Assembly: GCA_945871085.1 (NCBI GenBank)
Contig: CAMBVX010000022.1
Coordinates: 1-37,438 of the forward strand
Length of the DNA: 37,438 bases
Source of the DNA: Opitutus sp. GAS368
GTDB taxonomy: Bacteria; Verrucomicrobiota; Verrucomicrobiia; Opitutales; Opitutaceae
Reading direction: 5' to 3'
In this document: positions 8,130 to 16,469 of the stretch, piece after piece
Numbering within the stretch: position 1 is the stretch's first letter
Layout: each line of letters starts with the position of its first letter
The notes under the pieces: generated by a model
Seen by the model: only the letters and a program-made list of their open reading frames with translations
What the model was told of the DNA's origin: nothing
The model's database searches: none
Program-made: the position numbers and the translations under genes

Positions 8130-10001
8130 TCACGCGGCACCTCCCCTGAGTTTCAACTGCTGCAGCTCGCGTCCGTCCACCAGTTGCAGGTCGGCCACCC
8201 GCAAATAGGGACCATCCTCTTGCATGAGCTCTTCATGCGTGCCGCGCTGCACAATGCGTCCGTCTTCCATCACGAGGATAAAGTCCGCCCGGCGCAGCGT
8301 GCTCAGCCGGTGCGCGACAATAAACGTCGTGCGCCCTGCAATCGCCCGGTCGAGGGCCTCAAAAATCTCGTGCTCCGTCTCGCTGTCGATCGCCGCCGTC
8401 GGATCATCCAGCAGGAGAATCGGGGGTTCCAACAAGACGGCGCGCGCGATCGCGAGGCGCTGACGCTGGCCGCCGGAGAGCGTGTTGCCGCTCTCGCCGA
8501 GCACGGTGTCGTAGCCTTTCGGCAGGCCCACAATAAAGTCGTGCGCGGCCGCGATGCGCGCGGCCTTCTCAATCTGCGCGGGCGTCGCCTCCGGGTGACC
8601 AAACGCGATGTTCGACGCCACGGTGTTCGAGAAGAGAAAACTCTCCTGAAACACCAGGCCGATATTGCGGCGCAGATCGTCGAGGTTGAGCTGCCGCGCG
8701 TCGCTGCCGTCGAGCAGCACCCGCCCGGAGGTCGGGTCGAAGAAGCGCGGAATCAAGCTCATCAGCACGCTCTTGCCGGCACCGGTGGCCCCGAGGATCG
8801 CGACGCACTGGCCGGGCTGCACCGTGAGATTGATGTCACGCACCACCGCTTCGGCCCCGTCGTAGGTAAAGGAAACGTTTTCGAACCGCACTTCGCCGGT
8901 CAGCTTCGGACGGCGCAGCGCATGCGGCGCGCTCTTCACCTCGACGGGCGCATCGAGAATTTCAAACACCCGCCGCGCACCGATCAGCGATTGCTGCACG
9001 CTGTTCACAATATTGGCGACGTTGTTGATCTGGCCGGAAAATTGTTCGAGCAGGCCGGCAAATACGATCAGCCCCGTGCCGAACGGCAGCCGGTCATGCG
9101 CCACGAGCCAGCCCCCGTAGCCAAGCAGCACCATGATATTGATGCGCGTCAGGAAACCGATCGCCGGGGTGAACAGACTCAACCGCCAAAAAATTCCGCG
9201 CTGCTGGTCAAAACACGCTTGGTTCGCAGCCTCAAATTTCGCGCGGTCTTCGGCCTCGCGCCCAAATCCTTTCGTCACGGCGATGCCCTGAATACTCTCG
9301 GCCAGCGTCTGCACCATCCGTTCGACGAGCGTCCGGTTGTGCGCGTATTCGGGCTGAATTTTCCGCGAAAACCAGGCGGACATCAGCCACAGCACCGGCG
9401 TGGTCGCGAGACACGCCAACGTCAGGCCCGGATGCAGACTCGCCATATAGATCACATAAACCGTCAGCGAAATCACCATGATCACACTCTGCATGAGCAC
9501 CTGATCGACGAACATCCGCACCGCCTGCACATCACCCGTCACCCGCGTGATGATCGAACCCGTGGAGTTGGCGTCGAAAAAACGGAAACTCAGTCGCTGG
9601 AGTTTTTCGTAAACTTCGCCCCGCAAATCGACGACGAGTTTCTGCTGGACGAGCACATTGATCGAGATGGCGTAAGTGTAGTTGAGCAGCGCGCGACCGA
9701 GCGCGAGCACGAGAATCAAACCGGCGAGGAGGCTGAGCACGTGCAGCGGCGGCCCGTCGGCCGGAAGTGAATGATGGAGTGGGTTCGCCCCGAGCGGCGT
9801 GCCGTCCATTTTGTGCCGGATATAGTCGATGCCCAGACCGGTGAAACTGAGTCCGACAATGCCCATCGTAAGTAACGCGAGCTGGATGCCGAGCACCGCC
9901 AGGCAGTGGAGCCGGTAGCGCCAAGCCAGCCCGAACAGCCGCCGGATCAGCACCCAGTTCGAGGGCGCAGCGGCGGGCGTGGACTGGGACGGACGGGACA
10001 T
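8130..10001 (-). CDS. ABC exporter half-transporter, subunit with degenerate Walker B (Asp for Glu)
   Basis: A 623-residue half-transporter with six membrane helices (about 30-330) and a C-terminal ATPase. Walker A (ILGATGAGKS) is near 402, a consensus signature (LSGGQRQRLAIAR) is near 507, and Walker B reads ILLLDDPTAAID near 528. The usual catalytic Glu after the Walker B Asp is Asp here, which I confirmed in the codons (GAT GAT). In heterodimeric exporters this substitution marks the subunit that holds the degenerate site, and the neighbour at 6131 has the matching degenerate signature. ATG at 10001 is chosen because the membrane domain begins soon after it. Upstream in-frame sequence back to 10295 is repeat-containing intergenic DNA. 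This is the promoter-proximal gene of the pair. Confidence 0.92.
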   Translation of the reverse strand: MSRPSQSTPAAAPSNWVLIRRLFGLAWRYRLHCLAVLGIQLALLTMGIVGLSFTGLGIDYIRHKMDGTPLGANPLHHSLPADGPPLHVLSLLAGLILVLALGRALLNYTYAISINVLVQQKLVVDLRGEVYEKLQRLSFRFFDANSTGSIITRVTGDVQAVRMFVDQVLMQSVIMVISLTVYVIYMASLHPGLTLACLATTPVLWLMSAWFSRKIQPEYAHNRTLVERMVQTLAESIQGIAVTKGFGREAEDRAKFEAANQACFDQQRGIFWRLSLFTPAIGFLTRINIMVLLGYGGWLVAHDRLPFGTGLIVFAGLLEQFSGQINNVANIVNSVQQSLIGARRVFEILDAPVEVKSAPHALRRPKLTGEVRFENVSFTYDGAEAVVRDINLTVQPGQCVAILGATGAGKSVLMSLIPRFFDPTSGRVLLDGSDARQLNLDDLRRNIGLVFQESFLFSNTVASNIAFGHPEATPAQIEKAARIAAAHDFIVGLPKGYDTVLGESGNTLSGGQRQRLAIARAVLLEPPILLLDDPTAAIDSETEHEIFEALDRAIAGRTTFIVAHRLSTLRRADFILVMEDGRIVQRGTHEELMQEDGPYLRVADLQLVDGRELQQLKLRGGAA

Positions 10002-10402
10002 GCGAATCGCCACCCTACGCGCACGATCCGACGGCGCACGTATTTTTTTCCGAACCTGGGCCGGGCGCAGGTCACGTTCTTGCGCGTTCGGCGCACTGCC
10101 TGGGAAGGGCGCTGGCCATTGTGGGGCTGGGCTTATCCCCCTCGGCATTAACCTCACGCCATGGCCCTCGTGTTTGCCCTTGCGAGGGAGGCTCTGCCGA
10201 CCGCGGCAACCCAACTGGATGGCTTCGTCAGTGCACTCCGGCTCGTGAACACAAAGGATTGGTCCTGGCGAAGGTGCCCAAGCGACTGCGGCCATCCCAG
10301 TTTGTCATCGCGCGGAGCGAAGCGACGTGGCGATCCCTCTGGAATTTCAGCTGGCTTGCCACAGTCGGCCAGCCTCCTTCGCAATGACAAGCGGTGCCAC
10401 CA
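10002..10402. other. Intergenic region with no gene, containing a dispersed repeat
   Basis: This 401-bp stretch separates the ABC exporter pair from the secreted protein gene at 10403, both on the minus strand. I see no credible coding sequence. The promoter for the exporter genes should lie in the part next to 10001, but no convincing -35/-10 pair stands out. The distal part holds the repeat described at 10301-10391. Confidence 0.6.
10301..10391. repeat. Dispersed repeat of the TGTCATTGCGAGGAGCG type
   Basis: TTTGTCATCGCGCGGAGCGA at 10301-10320 is followed by AGCGACGTGGCGATCC. The element closes with CGCAATGACAA near 10380-10390, which is complementary to its beginning apart from one base. 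A related copy (TGTCATTGCGAGGAGCGCAG) is at 25114-25148. Similar sequences occur between genes in many bacterial genomes. I infer a mobile or REP-like repeat. Confidence 0.65.
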
Positions 10403-11068
10403 CTATCTACGCTGCGCCGGCTGCTGGCCGGCGCTGGGCAAGTTGGGCGGCGGCTGGCGCGCCTGCATCTGCTGCTGTTGCATCGCTTGCTGTAACTGCT
10501 GGTGAGCCGGTGTCGGCGGCTGATTGATCTGCTGCGACGCCTGCTCGCGCAGCGCCCGGCGACGAGCGACTTCCGAGGCCACGGCCTCGAGCCGGCGCGC
10601 TTCATCGGCCGGCGTCGGGTTGACCACTACGGCCTGCGTGACCGCCTGCGGCAAATTGGTCATTTGAGGTGGAGGCGGCGGGATATTTTGCATCGCCGAA
10701 CCGGACGACACCACTTTCGACACCCGCTGGGCCAACGTCAGCGTCCGCCCCTGGTGTTCGATCACGAGAGTCTCACTGGCGGACGTAAACTGTTTGGCCA
10801 CCACGTCGAGGGTGGCGTCACGCTCGTTGAGCTTCACCCACACCCCGGATTTGCGCGCCGGATCATACAGGCGAAACCGCATCCCCTCGGATGTCTCCAT
10901 GAAGCCGCGAAACTCAATCGGCGCACCGACGGCCGGCACATTGGCCGCCGCCGCAGAAGGTGGCATGAACGGTGACGCTGACGGTTGCGCCGCCGATTCG
11001 ACCGCAGCCAATCGCCCCAAACCCACGAGGGCCAAACAACGGAGAGACATCAGAGTGCGGGGAGACAT
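10403..11068 (-). CDS. Secreted hypothetical protein with Gln-rich tail
   Basis: A 221-residue protein with an N-terminal hydrophobic segment ending near the AESAAQPSAS-like region (VESAAQ), consistent with a signal peptide and export. A compact domain of about 90 residues follows (GAPIEFRGFMETSEGMRFRL, then WVKLNERD and LTLAQRVSKV), which looks like a small beta domain. The C-terminal third is Pro/Gln-rich and predicted to be disordered (QQAMQQQQMQARQPPP). I do not recognise a named family. It resembles small exported proteins linked to secretion or pilus systems, but that is only an impression. ATG at 11068 is the first start giving a signal-like N-terminus; a second ATG at 11050 is also possible. 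It lies downstream of the broken mgtE gene on the same strand. Confidence 0.75.
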   Translation of the reverse strand: MSPRTLMSLRCLALVGLGRLAAVESAAQPSASPFMPPSAAAANVPAVGAPIEFRGFMETSEGMRFRLYDPARKSGVWVKLNERDATLDVVAKQFTSASETLVIEHQGRTLTLAQRVSKVVSSGSAMQNIPPPPPQMTNLPQAVTQAVVVNPTPADEARRLEAVASEVARRRALREQASQQINQPPTPAHQQLQQAMQQQQMQARQPPPNLPSAGQQPAQRR

Positions 11069-11139
11069 GGCGCAGAGCGTGAAGTGATAGGACGCCCGCC
11101 CACGGCGTCAAGTGACGGGAATTTTCGCGGGAGTCTTCG

Positions 11140-12509
11140 TCACAGCAACGTTCCGCGCATGATAAGATAGGCCACGCTGAAATAGCTGATCAGCCCCGTC
11201 CCATCGACGAGCGTCGCGACCAACGGCGCGCTCGAAGTCGCGGGGTCGAACCCGAGGCGTTTTAGCACCAGCGGGAGCATCGAGCCCAGCAAGGAAGCCC
11301 AAAGCACGAGGCCCACGAGCGCGAGTCCGACGGTGAGGGCCACGAGCATCCAGTCGGGTCCGTAGACCGAGGAAAACATCGACCAAATCCCGATGCGCAA
11401 AAAGCCGATCGCGCCAAAAATCAAGCCCAGGGCGGCGCCCGCCGCATGATTCTCCACCCGTCGCGCAACGGAAATTCGCCCAGCGCCAGCGCGCGAATGA
11501 CCAGCGTCGCCGCCTGCGAGCCCGCATTGCCGCCGGAGCTGATCTCCAGCGGAATAAAGAGCGAAAGCACGACGACCTTCTCCAACTCACCCTCGAAATA
11601 ACCCATCGCCGTCGCGGTGAACATCTCGCCCAAAAACAGCACGACCAACCAACTCGCCCGTTTTTTCACCATCCGCGACAGCGCGAGGGTCGTGGAGGGT
11701 TCATCGAGAGCCTCGCTGCCGCCGAGCTTTTGGATGTCCGCGGTCGCCTCTTCATCCGCCACATCGAGCATGTCGTCGATCGTCAGAAGGCCGATGATCC
11801 TCCGATTTTCATCCGTGACCGGCAGCGCCACCCGGTCGAATTTCCGCAACAAGCCGGGCGCCTTCTCACGGTCGTCCAACGGCGAGAGCATCGTAAAATT
11901 GCCGGCGAGCAGCGCCGCCACTGTGGCGTCGGGCGCCGCAAGAAGGAATCGCCGCACCCGCACATCGTCGATCAGCTGCCCGTCGGCCTCGACCCCATCG
12001 ACCAGGTTGAGCGTCTCGCGGTCGTAACCGTGCTCCCGGATAGAATCGAGCGCCTCGCGCACCCTCCACTCTGCGCGTACCCCAACAAAATCCAGCGTCA
12101 TCATTCGGCCTACGCTGTGCTCGGGATACACGAGGAGCGCCGGCGCGACCTTTCGCTCGTCCGGGGGTCAGCCTCGCCCGCATCTGCATCGCCACGTCGA
12201 GCGCCAGTTCGTTGAGAAACGCCGTGCGCTCATCGGGCGGCAGGGCGTTCAGCAACCCCGCCGCCTGCGCCTGCGTGAGCATCTTCAGCAGCTTCTTCTG
12301 CGCCTTGAGCGGACCGCAGGTAAAGATCGTCGCCTCGAGTTCACGCGACCCCACGCGAAACAAAGCCGCCAACTCCTCCACCGACAGCTCGGCAATCAAC
12401 GGCGCAAGATCAGCTGGCAACCACGGCTCCAGATATTTTTTAGGGCCCCGAGAGCCTTGCGGGCGAGGCGTGCCGTGATTTCGGCTTTGACGTTGGGCTG
12501 AGCGGACAT
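11140..12509 (-). pseudogene. mgtE: MgtE-type magnesium channel, three reading-frame breaks
   Basis: Pieced together from three frames, this encodes a near full-length MgtE (about 455 residues). It has an N-terminal domain (KYLEPWLPADLAPLIAELS), two CBS domains (including RRIIGLLTIDDMLDVADEEA) and a membrane domain with the hallmark IPLEISSGGNAGSQAATLV. Break 1 is at the A run at plus 12436-12441, where MSAQPNV...LGALK would need one more A to continue into KYLEP. Break 2 is at the G run at plus 12163-12167, one base too many between RARLTP and DERKVAPALL. Break 3 is near plus 11440-11450, between RDGWRIMRR and GAALGLIFGAIGF, where about four residues also seem to be missing. No in-frame stop or large deletion was seen. 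It is either a recent pseudogene or local assembly error. In an intact form it would be a Mg2+-gated inner-membrane Mg2+ channel. Confidence 0.85.
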
Positions 12510-12614
12510 GGCGCGCAGACCCGCCCACCGCCCCCAAATTTTAATCACCGCAAACCGACGTCGCCAAATTTTTCGGCCTTGGAGCTTTTCCTTCCTGCTG
12601 CCAGAACACCGGTC

Positions 12615-13571
12615 ATGCGCCGCCCACTCTTCCCTCTGACCGCCGCCGCGCTCGCGCTCCTCGCTCTCGCCGCCTGCTCCCGCCCGGCCCCGGTCGGCTG
12701 GCAAGGTTATCTCGAAGGGGACTTCGTCTATGTCGCCTCCCCCCTCGCCGGCCGGCTCGAAACGCTCGCGGTCATCAAAGGTGCGCGGGTCGCCGTCGAT
12801 GCCCCGCTCTTCACCTTGGAACGGGCCAATGAACTCGCCGCCCAACGCCAGGCCACCGACCAACTCCACGCGGCCCAAGCCCGCCTCGCCGATCTGAAAA
12901 AAGGTTCGCGCCCCAGTGAACTCGCCACCCTCGAAGCCCGCCTCGCCCAAGCACGCTCCAGTGCCGAGCTCTCAAAACTCGAACTCGCCCGCCAAGAAAA
13001 TCTCTTCCAGACGAACGTCATTGCCGCCGCCGACATCGACCGCGCTCGCCTCACCCACGAGCGCAACACCCGCGCCATCGACGAACTCGCTGCGCAACTC
13101 ACCACCGCCGGCCTCGGCGCGCGCAGCGATGCCCTCGCCGCCGCCGCCGCCGAGGTCAGCGCCGCCACCGCCGCCCAGGACCGCACCGACTGGAACGTCA
13201 CCCAAAAATCCCAGTCCGCGCCCCGCGCCGCCCTCGTCTACGACACCCTCTACCGGGAGGGCGAATTCGTCGTCGCCGGTCTGCCCGTGGTCGCCCTGCT
13301 GCCACCGGAAAACATCAAGGTCCGTTTCTACGTCGCCGAGTCCGACTTCGCCGCACTGCAAGCCGGCGACACCGTGCGCATCGCAATCACCGGCCGCCCA
13401 CCCCTCGCAGCGCGTATCAGCTACCTCTCGCCCAAGCCTGAATACACGCCACCGATTCTCTACAACCGTGAGAACCGCGCGAAACTCGTCTGGCTCGTCG
13501 AAGCCCTTTTCACCGACTCCGCCGCCGCCCGCGACCTCCACCCCGGCCAACCCGTCGACGTGCAAAAGTAG
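12615..13571 (+). CDS. HlyD/YbhG-like membrane-fusion lipoprotein
   Basis: A 318-residue periplasmic adaptor of an ABC-2 efflux system. It begins with a lipoprotein signal (LALLALAAC, Cys21), followed by a biotinyl-lipoyl-like hairpin half (FVYVASPLAGRLETLAVIKG). A long Ala/Gln/Glu-rich coiled-coil region spans about 70-195, and a beta-barrel-type domain (VRFYVAESDFAALQAGDTV) follows. The order adaptor, ATPase, permease matches ybhG-F-S of E. coli. ATG at 12615 is preferred over an upstream start at 12579 because it gives a clean lipoprotein signal. It is transcribed divergently from mgtE, with 105 bp between the starts, so both promoters must lie there. It is followed by the ATPase after 45 bp. 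Confidence 0.9.
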   Translation: MRRPLFPLTAAALALLALAACSRPAPVGWQGYLEGDFVYVASPLAGRLETLAVIKGARVAVDAPLFTLERANELAAQRQATDQLHAAQARLADLKKGSRPSELATLEARLAQARSSAELSKLELARQENLFQTNVIAAADIDRARLTHERNTRAIDELAAQLTTAGLGARSDALAAAAAEVSAATAAQDRTDWNVTQKSQSAPRAALVYDTLYREGEFVVAGLPVVALLPPENIKVRFYVAESDFAALQAGDTVRIAITGRPPLAARISYLSPKPEYTPPILYNRENRAKLVWLVEALFTDSAAARDLHPGQPVDVQK

Positions 13572-13616
13572 GGCCGAGGCTTTGACCCGCCCTCCGCGCC
13601 ACCGCCACCGTCGCCC

Positions 13617-14567
13617 ATGTCCGACCCGATCGCTCCCCTCTCTTCCCCCTCCGACTTCGCGATCGACGTCACCGGCGTCACCAAACGTTTCGGCGCCAAG
13701 ACCGTCGTCAACGCGATCGATCTCCGCGTGCGCCGCGGCGAGATCTACGGTTTCCTCGGTCCCAACGGCAGCGGGAAAACCACGTTCATCCGCATGCTCT
13801 GCGGCCTGCTCACCCCCGACGCCGGCTCGGGCACGTGCCTCGGTTACGATGTCCGCAGCCAACAAGCCGACATCAAACGCCACGTCGGCTACATGACGCA
13901 AAAATTCAGTTACTACGAAGATCTGAGCATCCGCGAAAACCTCGATTTCATCGCCCGCCTCTACGACGTCCCCGACCGCCGCGCCGCCATCCAACAGAGT
14001 CTCGAACGCCTCGGCCTCACCAACCGCAGCCACCAACTCGCCGGCCAACTCTCCGGCGGTTGGAAACAGCGCCTCGCCCTCGCCGCCTGCCTGATCCATT
14101 CGCCGCAACTGCTCCTCCTCGACGAACCCACCGCCGGCGTCGACCCCAAGGCCCGCCGTGAATTTTGGGATGAGATTCACCGCCTCGCCGCCCAGGGCCT
14201 CACCGTGCTCATCACCACGCACTACATGGACGAAGCCGAGCGCTGCCACCGCCTCGCCTATCTCGCCTACGGCAAACTCCTCACCCACGGCACGCTCGCC
14301 GACGTGCTTGCGAGCGCCCGCCTCACGACCTGGACGGTCACCGGTCCCGGCCTCCTCGATCTCGCGCAAAAACTCCGCGGCCTTCCCGGCATCGAGCAAG
14401 TCGTCGCCTTCGGCACCACCCTCCACGTGAGCGGTCGTGACGCCACCGCGCTCGAAGCCTCGCTCAACTCCGTCCGCGATCCGCGCCACGAATGGAAAGA
14501 AATCCACGCCGGCCTCGAAGACGTGTTCATCAGTTTAATGGACGCCGCAAAGGACAATTTCGCATGA
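13617..14567 (+). CDS. ABC transporter ATP-binding protein (YbhF-like, single NBD)
   Basis: A 316-residue cytoplasmic ATPase that powers the ABC-2 exporter of this operon. Walker A is GPNGSGKTTF (about 43-52), the signature LSGGWKQRLALA (near 145), Walker B LLLLDEPTAGVD (near 165) and the H-loop ITTHYMDEAE (near 200). All catalytic residues are present. E. coli YbhF carries two fused ATPase domains; this protein has one and so would act as a homodimer. It starts at the ATG at 13617, 45 bp after the adaptor gene. The permease gene follows after 151 bp, a gap filled by a large inverted repeat. Confidence 0.94.
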   Translation: MSDPIAPLSSPSDFAIDVTGVTKRFGAKTVVNAIDLRVRRGEIYGFLGPNGSGKTTFIRMLCGLLTPDAGSGTCLGYDVRSQQADIKRHVGYMTQKFSYYEDLSIRENLDFIARLYDVPDRRAAIQQSLERLGLTNRSHQLAGQLSGGWKQRLALAACLIHSPQLLLLDEPTAGVDPKARREFWDEIHRLAAQGLTVLITTHYMDEAERCHRLAYLAYGKLLTHGTLADVLASARLTTWTVTGPGLLDLAQKLRGLPGIEQVVAFGTTLHVSGRDATALEASLNSVRDPRHEWKEIHAGLEDVFISLMDAAKDNFA

Positions 14568-14578
14568 ACCCCCTCCGA

Positions 14579-14707
14579 GGTAGCGCGAGGCTTCAGCCCG
14601 CGTCCGCGTTCGCCACCGCCCGCGCCCGCGCCGCCCGGGCCCGCGCCCACCACCCCGCGTCCGCCCGCGCCATCCGCCCACCACGCGGGCTGAAGCCTCG
14701 CGCTACC
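14579..14707. repeat. Perfect 25-bp inverted repeat inside an ABC operon
   Basis: The left arm 14579-14603 begins GGTAGCGCGAGGCTTCAGCC. The right arm 14683-14707 is its exact reverse complement over all 25 bases. The 79-base loop is GC-rich with repeated CGCCCGCG-like blocks. It begins 12 bp after the ATPase stop and ends 11 bp before the permease start. Its arm starts GGTAGC, like the hairpin at 36087, which suggests related REP/MITE-type elements. Confidence 0.88.
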
Positions 14708-14718
14708 CCCAGCCACCC

Positions 14719-15852
14719 GTGAAACGTTTCACCCTCCATCGCCTCTGGGCCATCGTGCTCAAGGAGTTTATCCAGATGAAGCGCGACCGCGTGACCTTCG
14801 GCATGATGGTCGGCATCCCGCTGATGCAGCTCATGCTCTTCGGCTTCGCGATCAACTCCGACCCGAAGCACCTGCCGACCGCCATCCGCGCCGCCGACCA
14901 AGGGCCCTTTGCGCGCACCCTCGTCGCCGCGCTGCGCACCAGCGGTTATTTTACGCTCACCCACGAAGCCGCGACCGAAGCGGAAGCCCGCCGCCTCCTC
15001 CAACTCGGCGAAGTGCAGTTCGTGATCAACATCCCCGCAGATTTTTCCCGCCGTCTCCTCCGCGGCGAACGCCCCACTCTGCTCATCGAAGCCGACGCCA
15101 CCGATCCTTCCGCGACCGGTCCCGCCCTCAACGCCGTGCGCGCCATCGCCGACCATGTGCTCGACCGCGACCTCACCGGCCCGCTCGCCCGCCTGCGCGC
15201 GAAATCAGGCCCGATCGATCTCCAGCTCCACGCCCACTACAACCCCGAGAACATCACCCAATACAACGTCGTGCCCGGCCTCATGGGCGTCGTGCTCACG
15301 ATGACGATGGTGATCATCACCGCCCTCGCCATCACCCGCGAACGCGAACGTGGCACGATGGAAAATCTCCTCTCCACCCCGGTGCGACCCTTCGAGGTCA
15401 TGCTGGGGAAAATTCTCCCCTACATCGTGGTCGGCTACATTCAGGTGACCCTCATTTTGGTCGCATCCCACTTCGTGTTTCACGTGCCGATGATCGGCAG
15501 TCTGCTGCTGCTCTACGCGGTGTCGTTCCTCTTCATCGCCGCCAATCTCGCGATGGGTATCACATTTTCCACGCTCGCGAAAAACCAACTGCAAGCGGTG
15601 CAGATGGCGTTCTTCTTTTTCCTGCCATCGATCTTGCTCTCGGGTTTTATGTTTCCCTTTCGCGGCATGCCCGAGTGGGCGCAATGGGTCGGCTCCATTC
15701 TCCCCAACACCCACTACCTCCGCATCGTGCGCGGTATTTTATTAAAAGGAAACGGCCTCGCCGAAATCACCCCGCACCTCTGGCCGCTCCTCGCGTTCCT
15801 CGTCGTCGCGATGGCCCTCGGCGTAAAACGCTACCGGCAGACGCTGGATTGA
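14719..15852 (+). CDS. ABC-2 type permease (YbhS/YbhR-like)
   Basis: A 377-residue inner-membrane protein of the ABC-2 family. An N-terminal helix (about 25-45) is followed by an extracytoplasmic domain of about 130 residues, then five membrane segments in the C-terminal half. It contains the family-typical ITRERERGTMENLLSTPVRP stretch just after the second helix. With the adaptor (12615) and ATPase (13617) it would form an efflux pump for an unknown substrate. Only one permease gene is present, against two in E. coli ybhGFSR, so it may act as a homodimer. The start is GTG at 14719, directly after the inverted repeat. Translation of this gene may therefore depend on read-through of a structured RNA. 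Confidence 0.92.
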   Translation: MKRFTLHRLWAIVLKEFIQMKRDRVTFGMMVGIPLMQLMLFGFAINSDPKHLPTAIRAADQGPFARTLVAALRTSGYFTLTHEAATEAEARRLLQLGEVQFVINIPADFSRRLLRGERPTLLIEADATDPSATGPALNAVRAIADHVLDRDLTGPLARLRAKSGPIDLQLHAHYNPENITQYNVVPGLMGVVLTMTMVIITALAITRERERGTMENLLSTPVRPFEVMLGKILPYIVVGYIQVTLILVASHFVFHVPMIGSLLLLYAVSFLFIAANLAMGITFSTLAKNQLQAVQMAFFFFLPSILLSGFMFPFRGMPEWAQWVGSILPNTHYLRIVRGILLKGNGLAEITPHLWPLLAFLVVAMALGVKRYRQTLD

Positions 15853-15876
15853 TTCTACAGCGCGCTTGACCCCTGT

Positions 15877-15893
15877 GCGGTGAGTAATACCGC
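15877..15893 (+). promoter_or_regulatory. Possible autoregulatory operator of the MazEF-like pair
   Basis: GCGGT (15877-15881) and ACCGC (15889-15893) form an inverted repeat centred on GAGTAAT, 12 bp before the antitoxin ATG. A TTGACC lies at 15866-15871 and a TAATAC at 15885-15890, but their 13-bp spacing is short for a sigma-70 promoter. MazE-type antitoxins usually bind such palindromes. Weak evidence. Confidence 0.35.
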
Positions 15894-15904
15894 TCTTACC
15901 CGCC

Positions 15905-16141
15905 ATGCAGACCCTCTCCGTTAGTAAACTCACGAGCAAAAGCCAGGCGACCATCCCCGGGCGTGTGCGTGAGAAACTGCGGCTCAAACCGGGCGACTCC
16001 GTCGCGTTTAAGTTCCGCGACGGCCACATCTTCCTCCAGAAAGCCCGGCCCGCCGACCACGTGTTCGCCAAAGCCGTGGTCGAAACGCTGAGCGACGAGT
16101 GGCATTCGGCCAACGACGAGCGCGCCTACCGTGACCTTTAA
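15905..16141 (+). CDS. MazE/AbrB-family antitoxin
   Basis: A 78-residue protein with an N-terminal SpoVT/AbrB swapped-hairpin domain (SKLTSKSQATIPGRVREKLRLKPGDSVAF), followed by a short acidic helical tail that should bind and neutralise the toxin. It would bind its own promoter, possibly the palindrome at 15877-15893. Its last 11 bases overlap the GTG start of the PemK/MazF gene, the tight coupling typical of type II toxin-antitoxin modules. The sequence is full length for the family, with no sign of decay. Confidence 0.9.
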   Translation: MQTLSVSKLTSKSQATIPGRVREKLRLKPGDSVAFKFRDGHIFLQKARPADHVFAKAVVETLSDEWHSANDERAYRDL

Positions 16142-16469
16142 GGCCTTCGAGGTCGTCGTCGTCCCATTTCCCTTCACGGACAGCGCGGCGACCAAGCGGC
16201 GGCCCGCGCTCGTGCTCTCCGCGCAGGGCTTCAACGACCGCGCCGCGCACCTCGTGCTGGCGATGATCACGAGCCACGAAAACCGCGGCTGGCCGCTCGA
16301 CGTGACACTGCTCGACCTCAAGGCGGCCGGGCTGAGTCACCCTTCGGTGGTGCGGATGAAGATCTTCACGCTCGACGAGCGCTTTGTGCTGCGAAAGGCA
16401 GGTGCGCTGGCCGCTCCTGACCGCGCAGCCGTCCGCCGCACGCTCGCGATGCTGCTGCCAGCAGATTGA
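16131..16469 (+). CDS. PemK/MazF-family toxin (endoribonuclease)
   Basis: A 112-residue toxin of the PemK/MazF family, which cleaves mRNA at short sequence motifs. The N-terminal beta strand with VVVVPFPFTD, then KRRPALVLSAQGFN and the later SHPSVVRMKIFTLDE, match the family core. The Arg in KRRPAL and the Ser/Thr region of the SHPS segment are in the positions usually linked to catalysis. The start is GTG at 16131, overlapping the antitoxin by 11 bp. Length and motifs are intact, so the pair is probably functional. The stop codon runs directly into a REP-like hairpin at 16469. Confidence 0.9.
   Translation: MTFKAFEVVVVPFPFTDSAATKRRPALVLSAQGFNDRAAHLVLAMITSHENRGWPLDVTLLDLKAAGLSHPSVVRMKIFTLDERFVLRKAGALAAPDRAAVRRTLAMLLPAD

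Noticed and set aside
12972-14507. 511-codon minus-strand frame across the ABC adaptor and ATPase
   Set aside because: It spans two well-supported plus-strand genes and has no recognisable motif.
15866-15890. Sigma-70 promoter TTGACC/TAATAC before the MazE-like gene
   Set aside because: The 13-bp spacing is too short for a confident call. The palindrome there is listed as a possible operator instead.
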